Assembly (NCBI RefSeq): GCF_012273515.2
Contig: NZ_CP050975.2
Coordinates: forward strand, 6,448,001-6,512,000
Source: Streptomyces sp. RPA4-2
Lineage (GTDB): Bacteria; Actinomycetota; Actinomycetes; Streptomycetales; Streptomycetaceae
Reading direction: 5' to 3'
Length of the DNA: 64,000 nt
In this document: in pieces, positions 52,610 through 62,374 of the stretch
Layout of the letters: each line of letters starts with the position of its first letter
How positions within the stretch are numbered: position 1 is the stretch's first letter
Notes under the pieces: model-generated
The model's input: the letters and a program-made list of their open reading frames with translations, nothing else
What the model was told of the DNA's origin: nothing
Databases searched by the model: none
Translations under genes and position numbers: made by a program

Positions 52610-54130
52610 ATGCACAATCCGGGCCATCGCTTCCAGGCGCAGGACCGTTTCGCCGACGGCGCGCAGTACATCGCGGGCCGGCCGGCCAAGGGCACCTCCG
52701 GTCACACGCACGCGGTCGTCGACCCCGCCACCGGCGACGAGGTCTACACGTACGAGCTGGCCGGCACCGCCGACGTGGACGCGGCCGTGGCCGCCGCCCG
52801 CGCGGCGTTCCCCGGCTGGGCCGGCGCCACCCCCGGCGAGCGTTCCGACTCCCTGCACCGCTTCGCCGCCGTACTGGCCGACCGCGCCGAGGAGTTGGCG
52901 CGGGCCGAGTCCCTCCAGTGCGGCAAGCCGCTGAAGCTCACCCGGGAGTTCGACGTCCCGGGCACCATCGACAACACCGCGTTCTTCGCGGGCGCCGCCC
53001 GGCATCTGCAGGGGCAGGCGGCGGGCGAGTACTCCGGCGACCACACCTCCTACGTACGCCGTGAACCCATCGGCGTCGTCGGTTCCATCGCGCCCTGGAA
53101 CTACCCCCTCCAGATGGCCGCCTGGAAGATCCTCCCCGCCGTCGCCGCCGGCAACACGATCGTCCTCAAGCCGGCCGAACTCACCCCGCTGACCTCGCTC
53201 CTGTTCGCCGAGGCGGCCACGGAGGCGGGGATCCCGGACGGTGTGATCAACATCGTCACGGGAGCCGGCCGGGACGCGGGTGAACACCTCGTCGGCCACC
53301 CCGACGTCGCCATGACCTCCTTCACCGGGTCCACCGCCGTCGGCAAGCGCGTCGCCGAGATCGCCACCGCGACCGTCAAGCGGCTCCACCTGGAGCTGGG
53401 CGGCAAGGCCCCCTTCGTGGTCTTCGACGACGCGGACCTGGAGGCGGCCGTGCACGGCGCGGTCGCCGGATCGCTCATCAACACCGGACAGGACTGCACG
53501 GCCGCCACCCGCGCGTACGTGCAAAGGCCCCTCTACGAGGAGTTCGTCCGCCAGGCGGCCGACCTCATGGCGAGCGTCCGCCTCGGCGACCCGTTCGCCG
53601 CCGGCACCGACCTCGGCCCGCTCATCTCGCACGCGCAGCGCGACCGGGTGGCCGGATTCGTCGACCGGGCGCGCGGCTACGCGCGCGTGGTCACCGGCGG
53701 AGAGATCCCGCGGGAGCTCAAGGCCGGCGCGTACTACCGCCCCACCCTCGTCGCCGACGCCCCCCAGGACAGCGAGATCGTGCAGTCCGAGATCTTCGGT
53801 CCGGTCCTGGTGGTGCTCCCCTTCGACAGCGACGACGAAGGGATCCGGCTCGCCAACGACACCCCGTACGGTCTCGCCGCCTCCGCGTGGAGCCGGGACG
53901 TGTACCGGGCGGGCCGCGCGACCCGTGAGATCAAGGCGGGTTGCGTCTGGGTCAACGACCACATTCCGATCATCAGCGAGATGCCGCACGGCGGATACAA
54001 GGCGTCCGGCTTCGGCAAAGACATGTCGGCGTACTCGTTCGAGGAGTACACCCAGATCAAGCACGTCATGTTCGACAACACCGCGGTGGCCAGGAAGGAC
54101 TGGCACCGCACGATCTTCGGGGACCGCTAG
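52610..54130 (+). CDS. Aminobutyraldehyde dehydrogenase paralogue of the polyamine operon
   Basis: 506-residue NAD-dependent aldehyde dehydrogenase. Catalytic Cys in [11 protein letters not shown] (about residue 299), Glu in [12 protein letters not shown], cofactor loop FTGSTAVGKRV, and C-terminal EMPHGGYKASGFGKDMS. First gene of an operon with the importer (54184-58315) and an FAD oxidoreductase, so it should oxidise aminoaldehydes made from imported polyamines, giving GABA or similar. ATG 52610 has GGAGGAGAG upstream. Clearly homologous to the enzyme at 38323 but too divergent to be a recent copy. Confidence 0.92.
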   Translation: MHNPGHRFQAQDRFADGAQYIAGRPAKGTSGHTHAVVDPATGDEVYTYELAGTADVDAAVAAARAAFPGWAGATPGERSDSLHRFAAVLADRAEELARAESLQCGKPLKLTREFDVPGTIDNTAFFAGAARHLQGQAAGEYSGDHTSYVRREPIGVVGSIAPWNYPLQMAAWKILPAVAAGNTIVLKPAELTPLTSLLFAEAATEAGIPDGVINIVTGAGRDAGEHLVGHPDVAMTSFTGSTAVGKRVAEIATATVKRLHLELGGKAPFVVFDDADLEAAVHGAVAGSLINTGQDCTAATRAYVQRPLYEEFVRQAADLMASVRLGDPFAAGTDLGPLISHAQRDRVAGFVDRARGYARVVTGGEIPRELKAGAYYRPTLVADAPQDSEIVQSEIFGPVLVVLPFDSDDEGIRLANDTPYGLAASAWSRDVYRAGRATREIKAGCVWVNDHIPIISEMPHGGYKASGFGKDMSAYSFEEYTQIKHVMFDNTAVARKDWHRTIFGDR

Positions 54131-54183
54131 CAGAACGGTCCGCCCCGTCCGTGGCCGAGACCTCCCGAAAGGGCAGCACGCGC

Positions 54184-55431
54184 ATGAAGCAGTACGAGCC
54201 CGACCGCCTGACACCGGCCGAAGCGGCCGCCGTGCGGCGCAGCTTCCGCAACGGACGGGCCGCCATGACCCGCCGTTCCCTGCTGCGCGCCTCCGCGGGC
54301 GGCGCGCTCGCGGTGGGGGGACTGGGGGCGCTGAGCGCCTGCGGGATCCCCGCGGCGGGCAAGACACAGGGCGGTGTGTCCGCCGACGACCACTCGGCCA
54401 AGGAGAAGGTCGTCGACTTCTCCAACTGGCCCGAATACATCGACACGGACGACAGCGGCAAACACCGTCCCACGCTCGACACCTTCACGAAGCGGACCGG
54501 AATCCAGGTCAAGTACACCGAGGACATCAACGACAACGACGAGTTCTTCGGCAAGGTCCAGCCGCAGCTCGCCGCGGGTCAGGCCACCGGCCGGGACCTC
54601 GTCGTGCTCACCGACTGGCTGGCCGCCCGCATGATCCGGCTGGGCTACGTCCAGAAACTGGACCCGTCCCACCTGCCGCACGCCTTCGCGAACCTGTCGG
54701 ACCAGTTCCGCGCCCCCGACTGGGACCCCGGGCGCGCCTACTCGTACCCGTGGCAGGGCATCTCGACCGTCATCGCGTACAACAAGAAGGCGCTCGACGG
54801 CATCGAGGTGAGGTCGATCTCCGATCTGCTCGACAACCCCAAGCTCAAGGGCCGTGTCGGCTTCCTGACCGAGATGCGCGACAGCGTCGGCATGACCATG
54901 CTCGACATGGACAAGGACCCGGCGAAGTTCACGGACGACGACTACGACGCGGTGATCGCCCGCCTCCAGAAGGCCGTCGACAAGGGGCAGATCCGCCGCT
55001 TCACCGGCAACGACTACACGTCCGACCTCAGCAAGGGCGACTTCGCCGCGTGCGTCGCCTGGGCGGGCGACATCGTGCAGCTCCAGGCGGACAGCCCCGA
55101 CGTCGGCTACGTGATCCCCGACAGCGGATACATGACGTCGACCGACAACATGCTCATCCCGAACAAGGCGCGTCACAAGACGAACGCGGAGCGGCTCATC
55201 GACTACTACTACGAGTTGGAGCCGGCCGCCGAACTCGCCGCCTACATCAACTACGTGAGCCCGGTCGCGGGAGTGCAGCCCTATCTCGCCAAGATCGACA
55301 AGTCGGCGGCGGACAACCCGCTGATCGTTCCCGACAAGGCCATGCAGGCCAAGTCCCATGCCTTCCGCTCACTGAGCTCGAAGGAAGAGACGGCCTATCA
55401 GCAGAAGTTCGCGAAGCTCACAGGGGCGTGA
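54184..55431 (+). CDS. Spermidine/putrescine ABC transporter substrate-binding lipoprotein
   Basis: 415-residue extracellular binding protein. Tat-type signal (MTRRSLLRAS, R30-R31) after a 27-residue hydrophilic extension, and lipobox ALSAC (C53). PotD/PotF landmarks: FSNWPEYIDTDD, EDINDNDEFFGKV, IRRFTGNDYTSDL and GDIVQLQADSPDVGYV. 53 bases after the dehydrogenase and six before potA, so in one operon. Its paralogue is at 40352. Confidence 0.93.
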   Translation: MKQYEPDRLTPAEAAAVRRSFRNGRAAMTRRSLLRASAGGALAVGGLGALSACGIPAAGKTQGGVSADDHSAKEKVVDFSNWPEYIDTDDSGKHRPTLDTFTKRTGIQVKYTEDINDNDEFFGKVQPQLAAGQATGRDLVVLTDWLAARMIRLGYVQKLDPSHLPHAFANLSDQFRAPDWDPGRAYSYPWQGISTVIAYNKKALDGIEVRSISDLLDNPKLKGRVGFLTEMRDSVGMTMLDMDKDPAKFTDDDYDAVIARLQKAVDKGQIRRFTGNDYTSDLSKGDFAACVAWAGDIVQLQADSPDVGYVIPDSGYMTSTDNMLIPNKARHKTNAERLIDYYYELEPAAELAAYINYVSPVAGVQPYLAKIDKSAADNPLIVPDKAMQAKSHAFRSLSSKEETAYQQKFAKLTGA

Positions 55432-55436
55432 CGACG

Positions 55437-56591
55437 ATGAACACCACGGACAACAGCGGCGACGTCCGCCTCTCCGGAATCAGCAAGACCTACGGCTCCT
55501 TCACCGCCGTGCAACCGCTCGACCTGACCGTGCCGCAGGGCTCGTTCTTCGCCCTGCTCGGCGCTTCCGGCTGCGGCAAGACCACCACCCTGCGCATGAT
55601 CGCGGGACTGGAGGAACCCTCCTCCGGCACCGTGTTCCTCGGCGACCAGGAGGTCACCCACCTGCCGCCCTACAAGCGGCCGGTGAACACCGTCTTCCAG
55701 TCCTACGCCCTCTTCCCGCACCTCGACATCTTCGAGAACGTCGCCTTCGGCCTGCGCCGACGCGGCATCAAGTCGGTGAAGAAGCAGGTCGGCGACATGC
55801 TCGACCTCGTCCAGCTCGGCGAGCAGGCGCGCAAGAAGCCGCACCAGCTCTCCGGCGGCCAGCAGCAGCGCGTCGCGGTGGCCCGCGCGCTGATCAACCA
55901 CCCCAAGGTGCTGCTCCTCGACGAGCCCCTCGGCGCCCTCGACCTCAAGCTGCGCCGTCAGATGCAGCTGGAGCTCAAGCGCATCCAGACCGAGGTCGGC
56001 ATCACCTTCGTCCACGTCACGCACGACCAGGAGGAGGCCATGACCATGGCCGACACGGTCGCCGTGATGAACGCGGGCCGCGTGGAGCAACTCGGCGCCC
56101 CCGCCGACCTCTACGAGAACCCGAACACCACCTTCGTCGCGAACTTCCTCGGCACCTCGAACCTCATCGAGGCCGAGGTCGACTCCCGGGGCGGCGGGGA
56201 CATCGTGCTGAAGGCGGGCGGCGGGAAGCTCGTGCTGCCCGAGGCCCGCTGCGCGGCGCCCACGACGACCGGCGGCAAGGTCCTGGTCGGCGTGCGCCCC
56301 GAGAAGATCTCGCTCACCCACGCCGACGACGCCGGCGAGATCCCGGCCGGCCGCAACCGCATCACCGGCAAGATCGCCGACTCCAGCTTCATCGGCGTCT
56401 CCACGCAGTACGTCATCGACAGCGCCGTCTGTCCCGAGTTCGAGGTCTACGCCCAGAACATCGACCGCGACCCGCGGCTCACCCCCGGCGCCGACGTCGT
56501 CCTGCACTGGAGCCCGGCGCACACCTTCGGGCTGGACGCGGCGCAGGACATCGACGCGGGCGTGGAGAGCGTCGAGGAGGAGGCCGCCTGA
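55437..56591 (+). CDS. Polyamine ABC transporter ATP-binding protein (PotA-like)
   Basis: 384-residue ATPase: Walker [10 protein letters not shown] (about residue 42), signature [15 protein letters not shown], Walker [14 protein letters not shown]-loop HVTHDQEEA, and a C-terminal TOBE domain ([12 protein letters not shown]). Energises the permease pair that follows; overlaps the next start (TGATG). Length and TOBE domain match PotA. Confidence 0.94.
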   Translation: MNTTDNSGDVRLSGISKTYGSFTAVQPLDLTVPQGSFFALLGASGCGKTTTLRMIAGLEEPSSGTVFLGDQEVTHLPPYKRPVNTVFQSYALFPHLDIFENVAFGLRRRGIKSVKKQVGDMLDLVQLGEQARKKPHQLSGGQQQRVAVARALINHPKVLLLDEPLGALDLKLRRQMQLELKRIQTEVGITFVHVTHDQEEAMTMADTVAVMNAGRVEQLGAPADLYENPNTTFVANFLGTSNLIEAEVDSRGGGDIVLKAGGGKLVLPEARCAAPTTTGGKVLVGVRPEKISLTHADDAGEIPAGRNRITGKIADSSFIGVSTQYVIDSAVCPEFEVYAQNIDRDPRLTPGADVVLHWSPAHTFGLDAAQDIDAGVESVEEEAA

Positions 56592-57514
56592 TGGCCACCG
56601 TCACCGAGGCGCCGCCCCGCGCGCCGCAGCCGGACAGCAAGCCGCCCCGCAGACGCGGCCGCCTCGTCCCGTACTGGCTGCTCCTGCCCGGAATCCTGTG
56701 GCTGCTGGTCTTCTTCGCGCTGCCGATGGTCTACCAGGCCTCCACGTCCGTGCAGACGGGCTCCCTGGAGGAGGGCTTCAAGGTCACCTGGCACTTCCAG
56801 ACGTACTGGAACGCGCTGTCCGACTACTGGCCGCAGTTCCTGCGCTCGGTGCTCTACGCCGGCGCCGCCACGATCCTTTGTCTGCTGCTCGGGTACCCGC
56901 TGGCGTACCTGATCGCCTTCCGGGCGGGCCGCTGGCGCAACGTCGTGCTGATCCTGGTCATCGCACCGTTCTTCACCAGCTTCCTGATCCGCACGCTCGC
57001 CTGGAAGACGATCCTCGCGGACGGCGGCCCGGTGGTCGGCGCCCTCAACACGCTGCACGTCCTGGACGTCACCAACTGGCTCGGGTTCACGGCGGGCGAC
57101 CGGGTGCTGGCCACCCCGCTCGCGGTGGTCTGCGGTCTGACGTACAACTTCCTGCCGTTCATGATCCTGCCGCTCTACACCTCGCTGGAGCGCATCGACG
57201 GGCGGCTGCACGAGGCGGCGGGCGACCTGTACGCGAAGCCGTTCACCACTTTCCGCAAGGTCACCTTCCCGCTGTCGATGCCCGGAGTCGTCTCCGGCAC
57301 GCTGCTCACCTTCATCCCGGCCAGCGGCGACTACGTCAACGCGGACCTGCTCGGCTCCACGGACACCCGCATGGTCGGCAACGTCATCCAGACGCAGTTC
57401 CTGCGGATCCTCGACTATCCGACGGCCGCGGCGCTCTCCTTCATCCTCATGGCCGCGATCCTCATCATGGTCACGCTCTACATCCGCAAGTCCGGGACGG
57501 AGGATCTGGTCTAA
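56591..57514 (+). CDS. Polyamine ABC transporter permease (PotB-like)
   Basis: 307-residue integral membrane protein with six predicted helices after a Pro/Arg-rich cytoplasmic start. The MetI-type EAA loop reads HEAAGDLYAKPFTTFRKVTF, contacting the ATPase. Typical PotB/PotH features include LPGILWLLVFFALPM near residue 32. The stop is directly followed by the next start with no gap. Confidence 0.94.
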   Translation: MATVTEAPPRAPQPDSKPPRRRGRLVPYWLLLPGILWLLVFFALPMVYQASTSVQTGSLEEGFKVTWHFQTYWNALSDYWPQFLRSVLYAGAATILCLLLGYPLAYLIAFRAGRWRNVVLILVIAPFFTSFLIRTLAWKTILADGGPVVGALNTLHVLDVTNWLGFTAGDRVLATPLAVVCGLTYNFLPFMILPLYTSLERIDGRLHEAAGDLYAKPFTTFRKVTFPLSMPGVVSGTLLTFIPASGDYVNADLLGSTDTRMVGNVIQTQFLRILDYPTAAALSFILMAAILIMVTLYIRKSGTEDLV

Positions 57515-58315
57515 ATGGCCTTCGTACGCTGGTTCAAGAGGAATCTCGTCGTCATCGCGGGACTGGTCACCCTCGGATATCTGCTGCTGCCGAACGTGAT
57601 CGTCACGGTGTTCTCCTTCAACAAACCGAAGGGGCGCTTCAACTACGAATGGCAGCAGTTCTCCACGGACGCCTGGCGCGATCCGTGCGGGGTCGCCGAC
57701 ATGTGCGGCTCGCTCTCCCTCAGCCTCCAGATCGCCGTCTGGGCGACCCTCGGGGCCACCGTCCTCGGCACGATGATCGCCTTCGCGCTGGTCCGCTACC
57801 GCTTCCGGGCACGCGGCGCGGTGAACTCGCTGATCTTCCTGCCGATGGCGATGCCCGAGGTCGTGATGGCCGCCTCGCTGCTGACGCTCTTCCTCAACCT
57901 GGGCGCCCAGCTGGGCTTCTGGACGATCCTGATCGCCCACATCATGTTCTGCCTCAGCTTCGTCGTGACCGCCGTCAAGGCGCGCGTGATGTCGATGGAC
58001 CCGCGCCTGGAACAGGCGGCCCAGGACCTGTACGCGGGTCCGGTGCAGACCTTCCTGCGGGTCACCCTGCCCATCGCCGCCCCCGGAATCGCCGCGGGCG
58101 CGCTGCTCGCCTTCGCGCTCTCCTTCGACGATTTCATCATCACCAATTTCAACGCGGGCTCGACCGTCACCTTCCCCATGTTCGTCTGGGGTTCGGCGCA
58201 GCGCGGAACACCCGTTCAGATCAACGTCATCGGTACGGCCATGTTCATCGTCGCCGTACTGTTCGTCCTGGTCGGAATGGTCATAGGCAATCGCCGCAAC
58301 AGGCAGAAGGCATAA
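57515..58315 (+). CDS. Polyamine ABC transporter permease (PotC-like)
   Basis: 266-residue partner permease with six helices. The EAA loop reads EQAAQDLYAGPVQTFLRVTL; FALSFDDFIITNFNAG is the family-typical segment near the C-terminus. Completes the importer: one binding protein, one ATPase, two permeases, with a shared second binding protein at 40352 likely. Confidence 0.94.
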   Translation: MAFVRWFKRNLVVIAGLVTLGYLLLPNVIVTVFSFNKPKGRFNYEWQQFSTDAWRDPCGVADMCGSLSLSLQIAVWATLGATVLGTMIAFALVRYRFRARGAVNSLIFLPMAMPEVVMAASLLTLFLNLGAQLGFWTILIAHIMFCLSFVVTAVKARVMSMDPRLEQAAQDLYAGPVQTFLRVTLPIAAPGIAAGALLAFALSFDDFIITNFNAGSTVTFPMFVWGSAQRGTPVQINVIGTAMFIVAVLFVLVGMVIGNRRNRQKA

Positions 58316-58344
58316 GCGCAATCAATCCGTAGGGAGTTGAAATC

Positions 58345-59763
58345 ATGGCCCCGAGCGCCATGACCCGTTGGACCACGTCCCTTTCCGAAGCCCAGCCCGT
58401 TCCGTACTGGCTGGACGACCCCGGCCGGCCCCACCCCGAGCCCGCCCTCACCCGCGCCGAGAGCTGCGACCTGCTCGTCGTCGGCGGCGGCTACAGCGGA
58501 CTGTGGACCGCGCTGCTCGCCAAGGAGCGCGACCCGGGGCGCGAGGTGGTGCTCCTGGAGGGCCGCGAGGCGGGCTGGGCCGCCTCGGGCCGCAACGGCG
58601 GATTCTGTGCGGCGTCGCTGACCCACGGCCTGGCCAACGGGCTCACCCGCTGGCCGGACGAGATCGGGAAACTGGAGGAACTGGGGGCCCGCAACCTCGA
58701 TGCGATCGAGGAGGCGGTCACCCGCTACGGCCTCGACTGCGACTTCGAGCGCACCGGCGAGATCGACGTCGCCACCGAGCCGCACCAGGCCGAGGAACTC
58801 CGGGAGTGGTACGAGGAACTGCGCGGCCGGGGTCTCGCGGACGGCGTGGAGTTCCTGGACGCCGCGGCGGTCCGGGACCAGGTCGACTCGCCGACCTTCC
58901 TGGCCGGCCTGTACGACCGCCGCGGCGTGGCCATGCTGCACCCCGCGAAGCTCGCCTGGGGTCTGAAGCGCGCCTGCCTCCGGCTCGGGGTGCGGGTGTA
59001 CGAGCACACCCCCGCGCTCGAACTGAAGGCGCACGGCGCCGGCATGGCCGTACGGACCCCCTACGGCTCCGTCCGGGCCCGCCGGGTGGCCCTCGCCACC
59101 AACATCTTCCCGAACCTGGTCAGGAGGGTGCGGTCGTACACCGTCCCGGTCTACGACTACGCGCTGATGACCGAGCCGCTGACCGCCGACCAGCTGGCCT
59201 CCGTGGGCTGGAAGAACCGCCAGGGGCTGGGGGACTCGGCGAACCAGTTCCACTACTTCCGGCTGTCGTCCGACAACCGGATCCTGTGGGGCGGCTACGA
59301 CGCGATCTACCCGTACGGCGGCCGGATGCGCGCCGAGTACGACGACCGCCCGGAGACCTACGCGAAGCTCGCCGGGCACTTCTTCACCTGCTTCCCACAG
59401 CTGGAGGGCGTCCGTTTCACCCACGCGTGGGGCGGCGCGATCGACACCTGCTCGCGGTTCTCGGCCTTCTTCGGCACCGCGCACCGGGGCCGGGTCGCGT
59501 ACGCGGCCGGCTACACGGGGCTCGGGGTCGGCGCGACCCGGTTCGGCGCGGACGTGATGCTCGACCTGCTGGCGGGGGAGCGCACGGAGCGCACCGAGCT
59601 GGAGATGGTCCGCAGGAAGCCGCTGCCGTTCCCGCCCGAGCCGTTCGCCTGGACGGGCATCGCGCTCACCAAGTGGTCGCTGGCGCGGGCGGACGCGCAC
59701 GGCGGGCGGCGCAATCTGTGGCTCAGGGCCATGGACAGGCTGGGGCTGGGCTTCGACAGCTGA
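58345..59763 (+). CDS. FAD-dependent amine oxidoreductase (PuuB/DAO-like)
   Basis: 472-residue flavoenzyme of the DAO family. FAD-binding motif LLVVGGGYSGLWTALLAKE (residues about 33-51), then LLEGREAGWAASGRNGGF, where SGRNGGF is the flavin-contacting signature, and a C-terminal GYTGLGVGATRFGADVML. Homologues oxidise gamma-glutamylputrescine or other amines. Last gene of the polyamine operon, supplying aldehyde for the dehydrogenase at 52610. ATG 58345 with AGGGAG upstream. No gamma-glutamylputrescine synthetase is seen in the window. Confidence 0.9.
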   Translation: MAPSAMTRWTTSLSEAQPVPYWLDDPGRPHPEPALTRAESCDLLVVGGGYSGLWTALLAKERDPGREVVLLEGREAGWAASGRNGGFCAASLTHGLANGLTRWPDEIGKLEELGARNLDAIEEAVTRYGLDCDFERTGEIDVATEPHQAEELREWYEELRGRGLADGVEFLDAAAVRDQVDSPTFLAGLYDRRGVAMLHPAKLAWGLKRACLRLGVRVYEHTPALELKAHGAGMAVRTPYGSVRARRVALATNIFPNLVRRVRSYTVPVYDYALMTEPLTADQLASVGWKNRQGLGDSANQFHYFRLSSDNRILWGGYDAIYPYGGRMRAEYDDRPETYAKLAGHFFTCFPQLEGVRFTHAWGGAIDTCSRFSAFFGTAHRGRVAYAAGYTGLGVGATRFGADVMLDLLAGERTERTELEMVRRKPLPFPPEPFAWTGIALTKWSLARADAHGGRRNLWLRAMDRLGLGFDS

Positions 59764-59800
59764 GGTCCGGGCCGATGACCACCGGCCCGTTGATCGCCGG

Positions 59801-59816
59801 GGCGCTTCGGAGCGCC
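59801..59816 (+). terminator. Small hairpin after the oxidoreductase
   Basis: GGCGCT-TCGG-AGCGCC, six bp with a tetraloop, about 40 bases after the operon's last stop. Weak compared with other terminators here; the gap 59764-59962 shows nothing else. Confidence 0.4.
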
Positions 59817-59962
59817 GTTGATCCACGGGCGTACGCCCAGCTCACCCACTGTGATCCGGTTCACTCCCACGGGACGGCCGAACCCGCGTAATGCCCGGCC
59901 CGAACCTCCCTCTCCCTTCTGACGCGACCAGCGTCGACATGAGGAGAGAGGGAGGTACCGCC

Positions 59963-60418
59963 ATGACAGGGGCCAAGACGGCGGTCGAGTGGCTGGCATC
60001 GGTGGCACCGGATCCCGGGGCCTGCCGCTGGGAATGGGAGCGCAATCCGGCGGGGGTCGCGCTGCTGCCGGCCGGCCGGCTCTGGGACGTACTGATCCTG
60101 CCGGGCCGGCTCGGCTACCCCACGCTCGACGTGCTCACCCGGGTCATCGACCAGCCGGGCCCGGTGCTCGTCGACTTCGGCGACTCCCGGATGGGCTTCT
60201 TCGTGCCGCCGGGCACCGCCGCGCGCTGGCTCGGCACGGGAGTGCGCACGGCGGGGCACGGCACCTGGATCGTGGTGCCGTACCCGGGACGGCTGACCGG
60301 CGGGGTCCGCTGGCTGGTCCCGCCGGACGGCACCGGAACGCTCACCGATCCGGCGCTGCTGGAACTGGCCATGCACGAGGCGGCCGCCGGTCTCGCCGGA
60401 AGCGAGGACCGACCGTGA
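59963..60418 (+). CDS. Conserved hypothetical protein
   Basis: 151 residues, no signal peptide or membrane segment. The pattern (WDVLILPGRLGY, PGPVLVDFGDSRMGFFVPPG, HGTWIVVPYP, WLVPPDGTGTL) faintly recalls the small prim-pol-like proteins of Streptomyces, with a beta-rich core and a W..P motif, but no catalytic residues can be assigned, so no function is proposed. ATG 59963 has GGGAGGT about seven bases upstream. Sits between the polyamine operon and the chitinase, same strand. Confidence 0.7.
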   Translation: MTGAKTAVEWLASVAPDPGACRWEWERNPAGVALLPAGRLWDVLILPGRLGYPTLDVLTRVIDQPGPVLVDFGDSRMGFFVPPGTAARWLGTGVRTAGHGTWIVVPYPGRLTGGVRWLVPPDGTGTLTDPALLELAMHEAAAGLAGSEDRP

Positions 60419-60470
60419 CGGCGGGAACGGACCCGGCCGCCCGCGGAAGCCGCACCGATCGGCAGAGGTC

Positions 60471-60498
60471 TTGACAACCGGATTGGTCTGGACCAAGT
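60471..60498 (+). promoter_or_regulatory. Chitinase promoter with DasR (dre) operator
   Basis: TTGACA (60471-60476) is followed by TGGTCTGGACCA (60484-60495) within ATTGGTCTGGACCAAGT (60482-60498), one mismatch from the palindromic dre core TGGTCTAGACCA bound by DasR, the GlcNAc-responsive repressor. The operator lies in the -35/-10 spacer, so binding would block polymerase. Confidence 0.85.
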
Positions 60499-60544
60499 TG
60501 GGCGCGCTCCACCCTCCTGAATTCCCCCATGCCTGGAGGCAGTT

Positions 60545-62374
60545 GTGGAACGCACCGAACACAGGGGCCCCAACAGACCACTCCCGATCCGCCGGAGGCT
60601 GCTCGCCGTCTGCACGGCGACCGTGCTGGCGCTGCCCGGCCTCGCCGCGCTCTCGCCGGCCGCCCACGCGGCCGACGCGGACCTGGTCAGGAACGGCGGC
60701 TTCGAGACCGGCCTCGACGGCTGGACCTGTACGGCGGGCGCCGTCGTGAAAACTCCCGTGCGGAGCGGCGGTTCGGCGTTGCAGGCGACCCCGGCCGGCA
60801 GCGACAACGCGCAGTGCTCGCAGACGGTGACCGTGAGACCCGACTCCTCGTACACCCTCGCCGGATACGTCCGGGGCAGTTACGTCTACCTCGGAGCGAG
60901 CGGCACCGGCACCACCGACGTCTCCGCCTGGACCCAGTCCGCGCCCGACTGGCAGCGCCTGACCACCACCTTCCGCACCGGCCCGGCCACCACCCGGGTC
61001 ACGATCTACACCCACGGCTGGTACGGCACCGGCGCGTACTACGCCGACGACCTCTCCCTCGTCGGTCCCGGCGCCGACGCGGGGCAGCCCCCGGCGGCGC
61101 CCACCGGCCTGACGGCCGGCACCGTCTCGTCCTCGACGGTCGCCCTGTCCTGGTCGCCGGTGACCGGCGCGACGGGCTACGTCCTCTACCGCGACGGGGC
61201 CAGGGTCCAGACGGCCACCGGGACATCGGCCACCGTGGGCGGCCTCACGCCCTCGACGGCGTACGGCTTCCAGGTCGCCGCGACGAACGACGCGGGCGAG
61301 TCCGCGAAGTCGGCCACGGTGACGGCGACGACGTCCGCCGGCTCCGGCGGTTCGACCGGGCTTCCCCCGCACGCCCTCGTCGGCTACCTCCACGCGAGCT
61401 TCGCCAACGGCTCCGGCTACACCCGGATGGCCGACGTCCCCGACAGCTGGGACGTCATCGACCTGGCCTTCGGCGAACCGACCTCCACCACGTCCGGCGA
61501 CATCCGCTTCACCCGCTGCCCGGTCACCGACTGCCCCACGGTCGAGAGCGACGCCGACTTCAAGGCGGCGATCAAGGCCAAGCAGGCGGCGGGCAAGAAG
61601 GTGCTGATATCGATCGGTGGCCAGAACGGCCAGGTCCAGCTGACCACCGCTGCCGCCCGCGACACCTTCGTCTCCTCGGTCTCGAAGATCATCGACACCT
61701 ACGGTCTCGACGGCCTGGACATCGACTTCGAGGGGCACTCGCTCTCGCTGGACACGAACGACACGAACTTCAAGAGCCCGACGACGCCGGTGATCGTGAA
61801 CCTGATCTCCGCGCTGAAGACCCTGAAGGCCAGATACGGCTCCGGGTTCGTCCTCACGATGGCCCCGGAGACCTTCTTCGTCCAGCTCGGCTACCAGTAC
61901 TACGGCACGGGCAAGTGGGGCGGCCAGGACCCGCGGGCCGGCGCGTACCTCCCGGTGATCTACGCCCTGCGCGACGACCTCACGCTCCTGCACGTCCAGG
62001 ACTACAACTCCGGCCCGATCATGGGCCTCGACAACCAGTACCACTCCATGGGCGGCGCCGACTTCCACATCGCCATGACCGACATGCTGCTCACCGGTTT
62101 CCCGGTCGCGGGAGACACCGGCAACGTCTTCCCGCCGCTGCGTCCCGACCAGGTCGCCATCGGCATGCCGGCCTCGGTGAACGCGGGCAACGGCTATGTG
62201 TCCCCGGCGGAGGTGGACAAGGCGCTGGACTGCCTGACGAAGCGGACGAACTGCGGCTCGTACGCGACCCACGGCACCTGGCCCGGACTGCGCGGCCTGA
62301 TGACGTGGTCGGTCAACTGGGACCGGTTCGCGGGCTGGGAGTTCCAGCGGAACTTCGACGGCTACTTCGGCTGA
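60545..62374 (+). CDS. Secreted GH18 chitinase with CBM and Fn3 domains
   Basis: 609-residue exported chitinase. Signal peptide 1-42 (ending AAHA). A carbohydrate-binding-like beta-sandwich spans about 45-175 (NGGFETGLDGWTC at its start), an Fn3 domain about 182-260 (PTGLTAGTVSSSTVALSW) and the GH18 barrel about 275-605. The GH18 motif DGLDIDFE carries catalytic E396 and assisting D394; the preceding strand KVLISIGG is typical. It degrades chitin outside the cell. GTG 60545 has GGAGG six bases upstream. Controlled by the dre operator just upstream, so probably induced by chitin breakdown products. Confidence 0.93.
   Translation: MERTEHRGPNRPLPIRRRLLAVCTATVLALPGLAALSPAAHAADADLVRNGGFETGLDGWTCTAGAVVKTPVRSGGSALQATPAGSDNAQCSQTVTVRPDSSYTLAGYVRGSYVYLGASGTGTTDVSAWTQSAPDWQRLTTTFRTGPATTRVTIYTHGWYGTGAYYADDLSLVGPGADAGQPPAAPTGLTAGTVSSSTVALSWSPVTGATGYVLYRDGARVQTATGTSATVGGLTPSTAYGFQVAATNDAGESAKSATVTATTSAGSGGSTGLPPHALVGYLHASFANGSGYTRMADVPDSWDVIDLAFGEPTSTTSGDIRFTRCPVTDCPTVESDADFKAAIKAKQAAGKKVLISIGGQNGQVQLTTAAARDTFVSSVSKIIDTYGLDGLDIDFEGHSLSLDTNDTNFKSPTTPVIVNLISALKTLKARYGSGFVLTMAPETFFVQLGYQYYGTGKWGGQDPRAGAYLPVIYALRDDLTLLHVQDYNSGPIMGLDNQYHSMGGADFHIAMTDMLLTGFPVAGDTGNVFPPLRPDQVAIGMPASVNAGNGYVSPAEVDKALDCLTKRTNCGSYATHGTWPGLRGLMTWSVNWDRFAGWEFQRNFDGYFG

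Noticed and set aside
59861..62272. An 803-residue minus-strand frame
   Set aside because: It is the mirror of the chitinase, whose signal peptide, GH18 motif and operator are all on the plus strand.
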